From Blastopirellula sp. (GTDB taxonomy: Bacteria; Planctomycetota; Planctomycetia; Pirellulales; Pirellulaceae), in contig NVWB01000045.1 in assembly GCA_002733575.1 (NCBI GenBank), positions 1 to 33,113 of the forward strand: DNA of 33,113 bases, written 5' to 3'. Of this stretch, positions 25,807-33,113 are shown piece by piece (position 1 is the first letter of the stretch; every line of letters starts with the position of its first letter). Made by a program: the position numbers and the translations under genes. The notes below the pieces were generated by a model. The model did not search any database, had not been told where the DNA came from, and saw only the letters and a list, made by a program, of their open reading frames with translations.

Positions 25807-27480
25807 TCAGCAATACATGGCCTCGATTTGCATCTTTAGATTACTTTCAATCACATTTCTCTTTAGACTCAATTTCGGTGTCATTTCCCCGGTTTCTAAA
25901 GTGAAACCTCTATCCATCAGGTGGAATCGTTGGACTTGTTCATAACTGGCCCTGTCTTTTAACGCATTAGTAATTCGCTGCTGATACCATTTTATTACTT
26001 TTCGATGACGTAATGCCCCGCGTTTTGAGAAGATCCACAATCGGTTCCGCTTGATTTCGGCCCGCAAATGCTCAGGATCAGGCACAATCAAAGCCGACAC
26101 AAACTTGCGGCCTTCGCAAACAATAATGGCTTGAGCAATCAGTGGGTCTGCCGTTAATAAAATCTCCAACTGGGCAGGACATATATTTTTACCGGTTGCG
26201 GTCACTGCCAGATCTTTTTTTCGGCCATTGATAAACAGAAAGCCTTCTTCATCGAGATAGCCCAAGTCTCCTGTGTGAAGCCAATCGTCTTGGATCACCT
26301 CTGCGGTCGCATCATCGTCATGATAATAGCCCTGCATCACGTAAGGGCTACGCGTCATGATCTCGCCATCCTCTGCAATTTTCACTTCGACACTCGGTAG
26401 TACAGTCCCTACACTTCCGAGTCGTGAACGATCTTTTCGTGAAGTACTGATCACCGGCGAAGTTTCAGTGAGCCCATACCCTTGATAGAGTGGGACATCT
26501 TGAGTGTGAAAATAGTTACACACATAATCAGGCAACGCCGCCCCGCCACAGGCGCACATGCGAATCTGACCGCCGAGTGTTTGGCTTAAAATGTTTGGTT
26601 GTTCAGACTTGCCGCTACTTTTTAAGCGAGTAACCACCTTCTCATAAAAGTAAGGCACGGCGTTAATGACCGTCGGGTGAAAACTTTGGCAATCATCGAG
26701 AATCGTCTCCCGCGATCTGGCCAGCATTAATTCGCCACCTTGCAATAGCCAAACATACAAATCGCAGGTTCTCGCGTAGACGTGACTCAGCGGTAAAAAA
26801 ACTAACCGGCGAATTCCTTGCGATACTTCATACGTTGACAGTACCTCACTTGCATTACCCATCAAGTTCTGATGCGAGAGTACAACGCCTTTGGGATGCC
26901 CTGTTGTGCCTGACGTGTAAACGATGGAAGCGGTGCTCTCAGCCTTCGGCAGTGAATGCTCGACTGTTAAATCAACATCCGCAGTGTTGGTAGTTTCAAT
27001 ATCGAAGTACGCACGAAACTTTGAACTTTTTACCAGTTTCAATGGCGTCTCGTAGACCACAATTTGCTTCAGCTTTTGGGAAGCCATTAATTTAGTAGCT
27101 TGATCTTCAGTCGAAGCAAACGCAAAAATAGCACCGCAATGATCGACCATCCACTTTATTTGTGATTTGCCATAAGAGACATGTAGCGGAACGTGAACGG
27201 CGTCAATCAACAGAACTGCCAAATCAACCACAATCCACTCACGCCGGTTTTCAGAAAGTTGAACAACGCGATCTCCAGACGTAACTCCACAACTCACTAA
27301 GTAACGGGCAACCTGCTCAACTTCTATTTTCAGTTCGTTCCAAGTGATCGACTGAAACTGATCTTCGACAGCAAACCACAACGCCGTTTGCTCTCCGTCT
27401 TGCCTGACTCGATCAAGAAATACCGACGAGATGGTTAATTGTTCAGCTTCTTGGTCCAACATTTCATCGTCTCTAGACAT
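25807..27480 (-). CDS. Long-chain acyl-CoA synthetase (AMP-forming)
   Basis: This 557-aa ANL-superfamily enzyme activates fatty acids to acyl-CoA through an acyl-adenylate. The ATP loop is IVYTSGTTGHPKGVVLSH (about 186-203). YQGYGLTETSPV (about 332-343) is the adenylate-binding A5 motif, LHTGDLGYLDEEGFLFINGRKKDL (about 401-424) supplies the Asp and Arg of the hinge, and TGKNICPAQLE is the start of the mobile C-terminal domain. The protein resembles the long-chain type rather than acetyl-CoA synthetase. It starts 12 nt after the thiolase stop with no evident ribosome site, so it is probably translated by coupling. It is the third gene of the beta-oxidation operon. Confidence 0.93.
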   Translation of the reverse strand: MSRDDEMLDQEAEQLTISSVFLDRVRQDGEQTALWFAVEDQFQSITWNELKIEVEQVARYLVSCGVTSGDRVVQLSENRREWIVVDLAVLLIDAVHVPLHVSYGKSQIKWMVDHCGAIFAFASTEDQATKLMASQKLKQIVVYETPLKLVKSSKFRAYFDIETTNTADVDLTVEHSLPKAESTASIVYTSGTTGHPKGVVLSHQNLMGNASEVLSTYEVSQGIRRLVFLPLSHVYARTCDLYVWLLQGGELMLARSRETILDDCQSFHPTVINAVPYFYEKVVTRLKSSGKSEQPNILSQTLGGQIRMCACGGAALPDYVCNYFHTQDVPLYQGYGLTETSPVISTSRKDRSRLGSVGTVLPSVEVKIAEDGEIMTRSPYVMQGYYHDDDATAEVIQDDWLHTGDLGYLDEEGFLFINGRKKDLAVTATGKNICPAQLEILLTADPLIAQAIIVCEGRKFVSALIVPDPEHLRAEIKRNRLWIFSKRGALRHRKVIKWYQQRITNALKDRASYEQVQRFHLMDRGFTLETGEMTPKLSLKRNVIESNLKMQIEAMYC

Positions 27481-27492
27481 AGGGGTGCCGAG

Positions 27493-28662
27493 TTATTTGG
27501 AGGGATCTGCCAAACGAAAGATCGTAGCAATCCCCTGCCCCAACCCGATACACATGGTGGCCAAGCCATACTCGATGTTTTGATCGACCATGGCATGAAT
27601 CAACGTGGTTGAAATCCTGGCTCCGCTGGCACCTAGTGGATGACCAATCGCAATTGCTCCGCCGTTCACATTCACCTTTTCAGGGGTGAGCCCAAGCCCA
27701 CGAATACAGGCCAGCGATTGCGAAGCGAACGCCTCGTTGAGTTCGATAATCCCAATATCGGAAAGCTCTAATCCGGCTCGTTTCAAAACTTTTTTGGTTG
27801 CCGGAATCGGCCCGGTGCCCATCACCGACGGTTCGACACCAGCGACCGCCGTGGCCACGACTTCTACCATCGGCTTCAATCCAAGCCGGGTTGCCGAGTC
27901 AGCCGACATCATCAGCAGAGCGGCCGCTCCATCGTTTAGTGGAGAACTGTTGCCTGCGGTCACGGTGCCCATCTTTGGCATAAACGCGGGAGCAAGTGCC
28001 GACAAGGCTTCCAAGCTGGTATCTTCACGCACGCACTGGTCTTGCTTGACCAAATACCGGGCACCCTCTTCATCTCGCCCATGTACAGGAAGAATCTCTT
28101 TCTCGAACTTACCACTGTTGTGTGCGGCAGCCGCTTTTTGATGGCTGGCCAGTGCGAATTCATCTTGATCGTGGCGAGAGATTTCCTGTGTTTGCGCCAA
28201 AAACTCAGCAGTGATGCCCATATGCAAGGCGGCTTTTGATGTGGCTTGGAACAATTTCGGATTGAGGTCCAATCCATGATCCATGGGCAAATGGTGCATG
28301 TGTTCCAGTCCGCCAACGATCTGCACATCTTCGGCCCCGGCGGCAATGCTGTGCGAAGCCTGATTCAGGGCTTGCAAACTGCTGCCACACAGCCGATTGA
28401 TCGTGGCCCCGCCTGCGGTAACAGGAATGTTGGCCATCAATGAAATGGCCCGAGCCACATTCAGACCTTGCTCTTTGGTTTGCTGGGTATTGCCCATCAA
28501 AACATCTTCGATTTCGGCAGGGTCAATCCCGGTTCGCTCGATCAAAGCTTTGACACAAGCGACCGCTAGATCATCACTCCGCACATCACGATAACATCCG
28601 CGATCTTTGTGAGCTCTGCCCATGGCGGTCCGAACACAATCAATAACTACGGCGCGATTCAT
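27493..28662 (-). CDS. fadA: Acetyl-CoA acyltransferase (3-ketoacyl-CoA thiolase)
   Basis: This 389-aa thiolase catalyses the last step of beta-oxidation, cleaving 3-ketoacyl-CoA with CoA to acetyl-CoA and a shortened acyl-CoA. It closely follows the E. coli FadA plan: VDCVRTAMGRAHKD-type start and QQTKEQGLNVAR. The nucleophilic Cys92 lies in NRLCGSSLQALN, His341 in AIAIGHPLGASGARIS, and the proton-relay Cys371 in TMCIGLGQGIATIF. AAGGA lies 8 nt before the ATG. It lies 50 nt after the FadB-like gene, with which it would form the trifunctional complex, and 12 nt before the acyl-CoA synthetase gene. Confidence 0.95.
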   Translation of the reverse strand: MNRAVVIDCVRTAMGRAHKDRGCYRDVRSDDLAVACVKALIERTGIDPAEIEDVLMGNTQQTKEQGLNVARAISLMANIPVTAGGATINRLCGSSLQALNQASHSIAAGAEDVQIVGGLEHMHHLPMDHGLDLNPKLFQATSKAALHMGITAEFLAQTQEISRHDQDEFALASHQKAAAAHNSGKFEKEILPVHGRDEEGARYLVKQDQCVREDTSLEALSALAPAFMPKMGTVTAGNSSPLNDGAAALLMMSADSATRLGLKPMVEVVATAVAGVEPSVMGTGPIPATKKVLKRAGLELSDIGIIELNEAFASQSLACIRGLGLTPEKVNVNGGAIAIGHPLGASGARISTTLIHAMVDQNIEYGLATMCIGLGQGIATIFRLADPSK

Positions 28663-28712
28663 GGCCGTTTTCCTTATATAGCAGTGAGCCTGAATAATTC
28701 ATTCAGTTCTAT

Positions 28713-30860
28713 TTACATTTGATAAAACTTTTTATTTCCCTGGGCCATCTCATCGAGCAAAGCGGTTGACTCAAAGCGTGCCCCCAACCCTGCGAATGGT
28801 TTGAGCTTCTCACGCAGATTCGCCACACCCACGGTATCAGCCCAAAACATCAGCCCACCTTTGTACGGCGGAAAGCCTAAACCAAAGATCAAGCCGAGAT
28901 CAATATCACGAACATTACGAACGATGTTTGCTTCAATCACCCGAGTCGCCTCTAAGAGCATCGGCAAGAATAAGCGATCCGAAATTTGAGCATCGCTAAT
29001 TTCTTCACCTGTCGGCTTCAAATAGGGTTGAATATATTGTTGAACATCAGGATCAGGCTGGGCCCTGCGTTTTTTATTCTCATAGTTAAAGAAGCCTTTA
29101 CCCGATTTTTGTCCAAGACGGCCAGCCTTCACCAACGCCGGCAAAATGGGTGAAGCGATTGTGCGGTCAGGGAAGGCATCGTACATGGTCCTTCCGGCAT
29201 AAAACGAGGTATCGATGCCGACCATATCGTAAAGTGTGATTGGACCCATTGGCATGCCAAAGCGTTTGGCCGCTTTATCGATGCGAGCGATTTCCACGCC
29301 TTCTTGCAACAAGGCCATCGCTTCGTTCATATACGGGAACAGCAATCGGTTGACTAAAAAGCCAGGCCCATCGTTGACGACAATGGGAAACTTGCCCAAG
29401 CGTTTGGCGTACCCTACTGCTGTGGCGACGGTCTCGTCACTGGTTTTTTCGCCACGGATCACTTCAACCAGTTTCATTTTGCGAACTGGATTGAAGAAGT
29501 GAATTCCGATGAATTGCTCTGGCCGTTTGAGATCTGCGGCCAGTTGAGTGATCGGCAAGGTCGAAGTATTCGAAGCCAAGATCGCGTTTTCGTTTAACTG
29601 TGGTTCAAGTCGACTATAAATCCGTTTTTTGAGTTCCAATGTTTCGACGACCGCTTCGATCACCAAATCGCTTTGAGCAATTTCTGAATCGCTGGTGGTC
29701 GCGTTCAATTGAGATGAATACTCAATCGCCCGATCCGCGTTTTTCTGTTTGGTTTGCTTATCATAAGCGACTTCGTCAATCACCAAGCGAACGCCACGCT
29801 GAAGTGCTGCCTCTGCTGCATCGCTTAAACAAACTGGCACGCCACGTTTCAAGTTAGCAGCCGCAATTCCGCAGCCCATGATGCCGGCCCCGATCACACT
29901 GGTACGCTCAATTTTTCTTGGCTTGACTCCATTGGAAGTGATACCAACATCTTTTTTGTTGCGGTCGGTCAAAAAGAAGACATTGAACAACGCCGCGTTG
30001 ACTGGCGTGCCGAATAGTTGCGACATCCCGATCGCTTCCATTTCCAAAGCAGCATCGACCGATTCCATCGAACCGCCTAGCAATACTTCGAGTGCCGCCA
30101 GTGGTGCAGGGTACTGACCTTTGGTTTGTGATTGGATGTAGGCCGAAGCTGTTGCCCCAAGAAAACCAAGTTCCGTGGGATTCATTTCAATCGGCAGTGC
30201 CCTTTGCGTGCGATCTTTGAGATAAGCCCCGGTCTCTTGCTCTTCCCGAATCATGCGTATCGCAGCGGCTTGCAGATCGTCTTCTGCCACGATGTCTTCG
30301 GCCAATCCCATTTTGTAAGCATCCTCTGCGTTTAAAGACTCACCGCTAGTGATCATCTCAACCGCATTGCTGAGCCCTACTAAGCGTGGAAGTCGCGCGG
30401 TTCCGCCCCAGCCTGGGAAGATACCCAGTTTGACTTCTGGGAACCCGATTTCGGTCTTCGCATGCGTGGTCATAATGCGTCGATCACACCAAACTGCCAG
30501 TTCCGCGCCGCCTCCGACACAAATTCCGTTGATGGCAGCCACAGTAGGAAAGTTCATCGATGAAAGCCGCTGGAACAGCGATTGCCCAAATCGACACATC
30601 GTGGCCGTTTCCTCGGCAGCAATTTCCAGCGAAGCCACGAACTCTGAAATATCGGCCCCAGCGATAAATATGCCAGGTTTGTTCGAGACGATCACCAAGC
30701 CGGCAAGATCGGTCCGTTTTTCAAGCTCGTCGAGTCGTTGACTCAACTCTTGCATGACTGCCCTGCTAAGCACATTTGCCCCTTTATCAGGCATATCAAA
30801 CGTCAACAGGGCAATATCTGCTTCAGGAAAAGATGTCGTAATTGTCGCGGCTTCAGTCAT
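28713..30860 (-). CDS. fadB: Fatty oxidation complex alpha subunit (enoyl-CoA hydratase/3-hydroxyacyl-CoA dehydrogenase)
   Basis: This 715-aa two-headed beta-oxidation enzyme hydrates enoyl-CoA and then oxidises the product with NAD. The N-terminal crotonase domain (about 1-190) has GIFIAGADISEF and GICVGGGAEL with Glu120, and IGFPEVKLGIFPGWGGT with Glu142. These match the two catalytic glutamates of E. coli FadB. A linker leads to the dehydrogenase: SVIGAGIMGCGIA (GxGxxG at 324-329), ASNTSTLPIT, IGIHFFNPVRKMKLVEVI with the catalytic His, and two C-terminal helical repeats. A TTG 18 nt upstream is rejected because GGAAGGA (30870-30876) is placed 9 nt from the ATG at 30860. It is the first gene of the operon with thiolase. 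The FadJ type is the alternative; the FadA-like partner favours FadB. Confidence 0.93.
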   Translation of the reverse strand: MTEAATITTSFPEADIALLTFDMPDKGANVLSRAVMQELSQRLDELEKRTDLAGLVIVSNKPGIFIAGADISEFVASLEIAAEETATMCRFGQSLFQRLSSMNFPTVAAINGICVGGGAELAVWCDRRIMTTHAKTEIGFPEVKLGIFPGWGGTARLPRLVGLSNAVEMITSGESLNAEDAYKMGLAEDIVAEDDLQAAAIRMIREEQETGAYLKDRTQRALPIEMNPTELGFLGATASAYIQSQTKGQYPAPLAALEVLLGGSMESVDAALEMEAIGMSQLFGTPVNAALFNVFFLTDRNKKDVGITSNGVKPRKIERTSVIGAGIMGCGIAAANLKRGVPVCLSDAAEAALQRGVRLVIDEVAYDKQTKQKNADRAIEYSSQLNATTSDSEIAQSDLVIEAVVETLELKKRIYSRLEPQLNENAILASNTSTLPITQLAADLKRPEQFIGIHFFNPVRKMKLVEVIRGEKTSDETVATAVGYAKRLGKFPIVVNDGPGFLVNRLLFPYMNEAMALLQEGVEIARIDKAAKRFGMPMGPITLYDMVGIDTSFYAGRTMYDAFPDRTIASPILPALVKAGRLGQKSGKGFFNYENKKRRAQPDPDVQQYIQPYLKPTGEEISDAQISDRLFLPMLLEATRVIEANIVRNVRDIDLGLIFGLGFPPYKGGLMFWADTVGVANLREKLKPFAGLGARFESTALLDEMAQGNKKFYQM

Positions 30861-30869
30861 TAGAAGCGG

Positions 30870-30876
30870 TCCTTCC
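30870..30876 (-). promoter_or_regulatory. Shine-Dalgarno GGAAGGA deciding the fadB start
   Basis: It is a strong ribosome site 9 nt from the ATG at 30860. It overlaps the codons that a TTG start would add, so the ATG start is preferred. Confidence 0.65.
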
Positions 30877-30901
30877 AAGCGTGCAATCTCAATCCGGTCA
30901 A

Positions 30902-30942
30902 AGAATCCTCAGGAGATTCTCAATATGTTTCACAAAATTATA
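30902..30942 (-). promoter_or_regulatory. Candidate promoter and leader hairpin of the beta-oxidation operon
   Basis: A perfect TATAAT on the minus strand (30937-30942) lies about 77 nt before fadB. No good -35 is visible. The palindrome AGAATC-CTCAGGA-GATTCT (30902-30920) falls just downstream, within the expected transcript start region, where a fatty-acid-responsive repressor could bind. Confidence 0.4.
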
Positions 30943-31083
30943 GCGTGCCTGCGCCAAATTGCATCGACCAGTTTATTCTTATTTCCAGGCAAACGATTCA
31001 GTTTGTCTTCTCGCAATTCTTTCCAATGTGGAATAGGCTAGAAGAACTAACTGATAGATCGGCATTCAACAAGGAACCAAGTC

Positions 31084-31506
31084 ATGAAAAATAGTACAAA
31101 CCAATCCAATTTGGCCCTGAGGCTAGTATTTGGCCTGATGCTGGCAATTTTACTATTCTCCAGTTCTGCCCATGCTCAGAAGCCTAAATCCTCGACAAAT
31201 ACGGTTCAAATCGTGATTGATTACAACGATGGCGTAGAAAAGCACTTCACCGTGATTCCTTGGAAAGCCAAGATGACTGTCTTAGATGCCATGAAACATG
31301 CCGAGAAACACCCTCGCGGTGTCAAACTCAAATATCGGGGCAGTGGGAGTATCGCTTTTTTGACCGAAATAGACGGATTGAAGAATACCGGATCGGGGAA
31401 AAATTGGATATTTCGGGTTAATGGAGAAAAGGCCGAGAAATCTTTTGGGGCCGCCCAGCTAAAATCAGGGGACACTGTCCTTTGGAGATTTGAGCTTTAC
31501 CAGTAG
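31084..31506 (+). CDS. Exported DUF4430 (transcobalamin C-domain-like) protein
   Basis: This is a 140-aa secreted protein. It has a signal peptide (about 1-31, core LALRLVFGLMLAILLFSSS, cleavage after AHA). The mature part of about 109 residues is a single beta-grasp-like domain of the DUF4430 type, the fold of the C-terminal domain of transcobalamin and intrinsic factor. Landmarks are VQIVIDYNDGVEKHFTVIPW, MTVLDAMKHAEKH, ITEIDGLKNTGSGKNWIFRVNGE-type ordering and the closing GAAQLKSGDTVLWRFELY. AAGGA lies 8 nt before the ATG. The next gene, 74 nt on in the same direction, encodes a DUF6580 membrane protein, so a ligand-capture role is plausible. No cobalamin riboswitch signature is seen upstream. 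Ligand unknown. Confidence 0.85.
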   Translation: MKNSTNQSNLALRLVFGLMLAILLFSSSAHAQKPKSSTNTVQIVIDYNDGVEKHFTVIPWKAKMTVLDAMKHAEKHPRGVKLKYRGSGSIAFLTEIDGLKNTGSGKNWIFRVNGEKAEKSFGAAQLKSGDTVLWRFELYQ

Positions 31507-31580
31507 AATAAAGTATTATTCGGTCGGTTAGACTGACACACGATTTCTGTGAACGCATATCACAGCTAAAGAGAATTAAA

Positions 31581-32171
31581 ATGAAAAAAGAACTCGTTGC
31601 CGATCTTCTGTTGGTTTTATTATTGATCGTTGTAGGCAGTCTGCTTCGCATTGTTTTTATTGGCTACCCCAATGTTGCCCCGACAGCCGCATTCGCACTG
31701 TTTGCAGGGGCTCGGTTAAAGCATCCGATGCTTGCCTTGCTGGTGCCTTTGAGCATCTGTGTGTTTAGCGATCTTTACATCGGGGGATATAGTTTGTTCG
31801 TAACAGCCGCAGTCTATTTTTCACTTTGTCTGCCGGTATTGTTGGGCATGCTCTATCGACAAGTCAAAAGTACCCAATCTTCTTGGCGTGCACCCGCAGG
31901 CAACTTGGCTTGGCTCACAGGCGGCACACTGCTTGGCGCAACACTCTTCTTCCTGATTACCAACGGTGCAGTTTGGTACAGCAGCGATATCGCAATGTAC
32001 TCAGGAAGTTTCAGTGGGCTCATGCAATGTTATGCAGTAGCTCTTCCCTTCTTTCGCTTTACGCTAATGGGAGACCTTGGTTTCGCATTCGCCACGTTTG
32101 GAACGTATGCACTAGTCTTCAGACTAATTGGCGTGAAGCAAGCGAACGCAGAACCAGTTGTCGCTTCGTAA
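31581..32171 (+). CDS. DUF6580-family membrane protein (putative transport protein)
   Basis: This is a 196-aa integral membrane protein with about six hydrophobic segments (roughly 7-29, 33-60, 63-78, 79-96, 108-128 and 155-182). Family phrases are GYPNVAPTAAFALFAGA, LVPLSICVFSDLYIGGYS, FFLITNGAVWYSSDIAMY and GLMQCYAVALPFFRFTLMGDLGF. Size and layout resemble the substrate-binding S components of ECF vitamin transporters, but no ECF ATPase or T component is in view. It is co-oriented with the exported DUF4430 gene 74 nt upstream, with no terminator between, so the two are probably one operon. A transport role is an inference from topology and pairing. Confidence 0.85.
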   Translation: MKKELVADLLLVLLLIVVGSLLRIVFIGYPNVAPTAAFALFAGARLKHPMLALLVPLSICVFSDLYIGGYSLFVTAAVYFSLCLPVLLGMLYRQVKSTQSSWRAPAGNLAWLTGGTLLGATLFFLITNGAVWYSSDIAMYSGSFSGLMQCYAVALPFFRFTLMGDLGFAFATFGTYALVFRLIGVKQANAEPVVAS

Positions 32172-32550
32172 GAAACCAGTGCATTTCTAAAGTTGCGATG
32201 CCGAATTTTCATCGAAAATTGCTGCCATGACAGCTAGGCCTTTCTCGTCTTCCCAAGGTAATGCTCAGGTTGATCTTGAAACCTTTAGTCCCTATCGGGA
32301 CGACATCGTGTAGCCTGGTGGCTTTAGCCCCAGGAAAATAGAGCCCAAGTTCTCAAAGCCCCGGCTGGGGCGATATCGCTTCAATACGCCATTTTCAAGC
32401 TGTAATACAATGATATTCCTACCACGAATCATAAATTAGAAGTTGAACTATTATTGATTCGCTCGATGTCGCCCCGTCTGGGGCTTTCTTGTATTGGGGA
32501 AAATCTACTCCAGGGAATGAATTCCTTGTCATTACCCAAGTTCTGGTTGG
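32172..32550. other. Intergenic region with REP-like palindromes
   Basis: This 379-nt stretch between the DUF6580 gene and the transposase has no gene I can support. Its contents are an AT-rich hairpin (AATTTTC-ATC-GAAAATT, 32204-32220) just after the DUF6580 gene, the palindrome cluster at 32288-32525 listed separately, and the left half of the palindrome at the transposase end. Confidence 0.6.
32288..32525. repeat. Cluster of GC-rich palindromes (REP-like)
   Basis: In order: GTCCC-TATC-GGGAC (32288-32301); a 9-bp hairpin CCTGG-T-GGCT-TT-AGCC-CCAGG (32314-32334); GCCCC-GGCT-GGGGC (32358-32371) followed by CGATATCG; GCCCC-GTCT-GGGGC (32471-32484); and GGAAT-GA-ATTCC (32514-32525). The two GCCCC units are inverted copies of one 24-nt module (32355-32378 versus 32464-32487), 20 of 24 identical, separated by about 85 nt of AT-rich DNA. 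Paired inverted units of this kind are typical of REP/BIME elements. Confidence 0.7.
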
Positions 32551-32568
32551 TCATATATGACCAACTAG
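32543..32568. repeat. Perfect 20-bp palindrome over the transposase stop codon
   Basis: GTTGGTCATATATGACCAAC (32546-32565) is its own reverse complement. Symmetry continues three bases further on each side, apart from one G-T position. It contains the stop codon and the last four codons (Val-Gly-His-Ile) of the transposase. It could be a hairpin at the transcript end or a protein-binding site. Confidence 0.8.
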
Positions 32569-33113
32569 TTTTATTCCGTCAAGCAGGCTTTGCATTTTTT
32601 GGTAGCCGTTCCAGGTAGTTTGCCAGCCGGGTTCGCCGTCGTGTTTTCGGGCTAGGAAGCCGCCCATTTTGGCCAGCTCTCGAAAGAATTCGTAAACGGT
32701 CATGTCGGTTATCTTCAGCTTCGGGCGAACCAGTTTCAAGCACTTCAACCACTGTGATGGCACGTGTGTTTTTGCTTTGGCATTGGGCTGGTTACGACCG
32801 ACAAGCTTCATCTGAAATTGCCGGATGCCAATCACGCTAATCAGGCCCAGCAACGGTTCAAGACGCTCGGCGGTTCGTAACGCATGGACTTCGATATTGC
32901 AGCCGGACTTGAGCACTTTGTGGTACTCTTCAACGAGCCAACGATTTTCGTAATCTTCGATCACTTGCCAAGCATCTTCGAACGTCTCGACCGGCAAGCT
33001 TGTGAGCAGCACCCAGTGAACTGCTGTGACTCCTTTTGGTGCATCCACTTCCTGCACCACCACAACGTTCATCGTCAACTCCTTCACACCACATTGCTTG
33101 ACCCATTCGCTGT
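32551..33113 (-). mobile_element. IS4-family transposase, C-terminal part (cut by window edge)
   Basis: The reading frame is open from the right edge to the TGA at 32551-32553, giving at least 187 residues. The N-terminal part lies outside the window. YENRWLVEEYHKVLKSG is an exact IS4-family Y-(2)-R-(3)-E-(6)-K signature, supplying the catalytic Glu of the DDE triad. The C-terminal MGGFLARKHDGEPGWQTTWNGYQKMQSLLDGI is the tail seen in the Tn5/IS50-like branch. The two catalytic Asp residues must lie outside the window, so intactness cannot be judged. No frameshift or stop is seen in the visible part. The end of the insertion sequence should lie left of 32551, but I could not find its inverted repeat with only one end visible. 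Confidence 0.9.

Noticed and set aside
30879..31083. Cobalamin riboswitch upstream of the DUF4430 gene
   Set aside because: I looked because of the transcobalamin-like domain. No B12-box-like sequence is visible, and the gap of about 200 nt also holds the fadB promoter.

Overview
The window looks like chromosomal DNA of a planctomycete. The evidence is a PSCyt1/PSCyt2/PSD1 (DUF1549/DUF1553) protein beside a DUF1501 protein and a large PVC-type haem-binding propeller protein, a GroES with a Lys-rich N-terminal extension, a DUF11-repeat lipoprotein, and moderate GC content. I cannot place the genus. About 18 genes are supported. Most lie on the minus strand; four small or lineage-specific genes lie on the plus strand. 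I saw no rRNA, tRNA, CRISPR array or prophage.

Layout, left to right. (1) 1-291 is non-coding and holds an inverted repeat. (2) 292-7382 (minus) is a three-gene secreted cytochrome unit: PSD1 protein, then DUF1501 protein, then a beta-propeller/c-type haem protein. (3) 7545-13108 (minus) is an efflux operon: TetR/CerR-type repressor, periplasmic adaptor, RND permease. The genes are packed with 3-nt and -1-nt junctions, and a cluster of GCTAATTA-type sites lies in front of the regulator. (4) 13425-15445 (minus) is groES-groEL, ending in a strong intrinsic terminator. (5) 15828-16871 (minus) is a Gfo/Idh/MocA oxidoreductase. (6) 17267-19903 (plus) is a lipoprotein with four DUF11-like repeats, preceded by several stacked palindromes. 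(7) 20016-20342 (plus) is a tiny stand-alone LigD-phosphoesterase-like protein. (8) 20343-20725 is an unexplained non-coding block rich in dyad symmetry.

(9) 20726-30860 (minus) carries a fatty-acid beta-oxidation set (fadB-like, fadA, acyl-CoA synthetase, acyl-CoA dehydrogenase) followed by ispD, tyrS and a membrane-anchored DUF2140/YpmS-like protein. Acyl-CoA synthetase activates the fatty acid, the dehydrogenase makes enoyl-CoA, the FadB-like protein hydrates and oxidises it, and thiolase cleaves it. No electron-transfer flavoprotein is in view. (10) 31084-32171 (plus) is a two-gene unit: an exported DUF4430 (transcobalamin C-domain-like) protein and a DUF6580 membrane protein. I consider it the best candidate here for an undescribed small-molecule uptake system. 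(11) 32172-32550 is a cluster of GC-rich palindromes resembling REP elements. (12) 32551 to the right edge is the C-terminal part of an IS4-family (Tn5-like) transposase whose stop codon lies inside a perfect 20-bp palindrome.

Limits: family assignments come from reading motifs in the translated sequence, not from database searches. Promoter calls are weak because planctomycete promoters are poorly defined.
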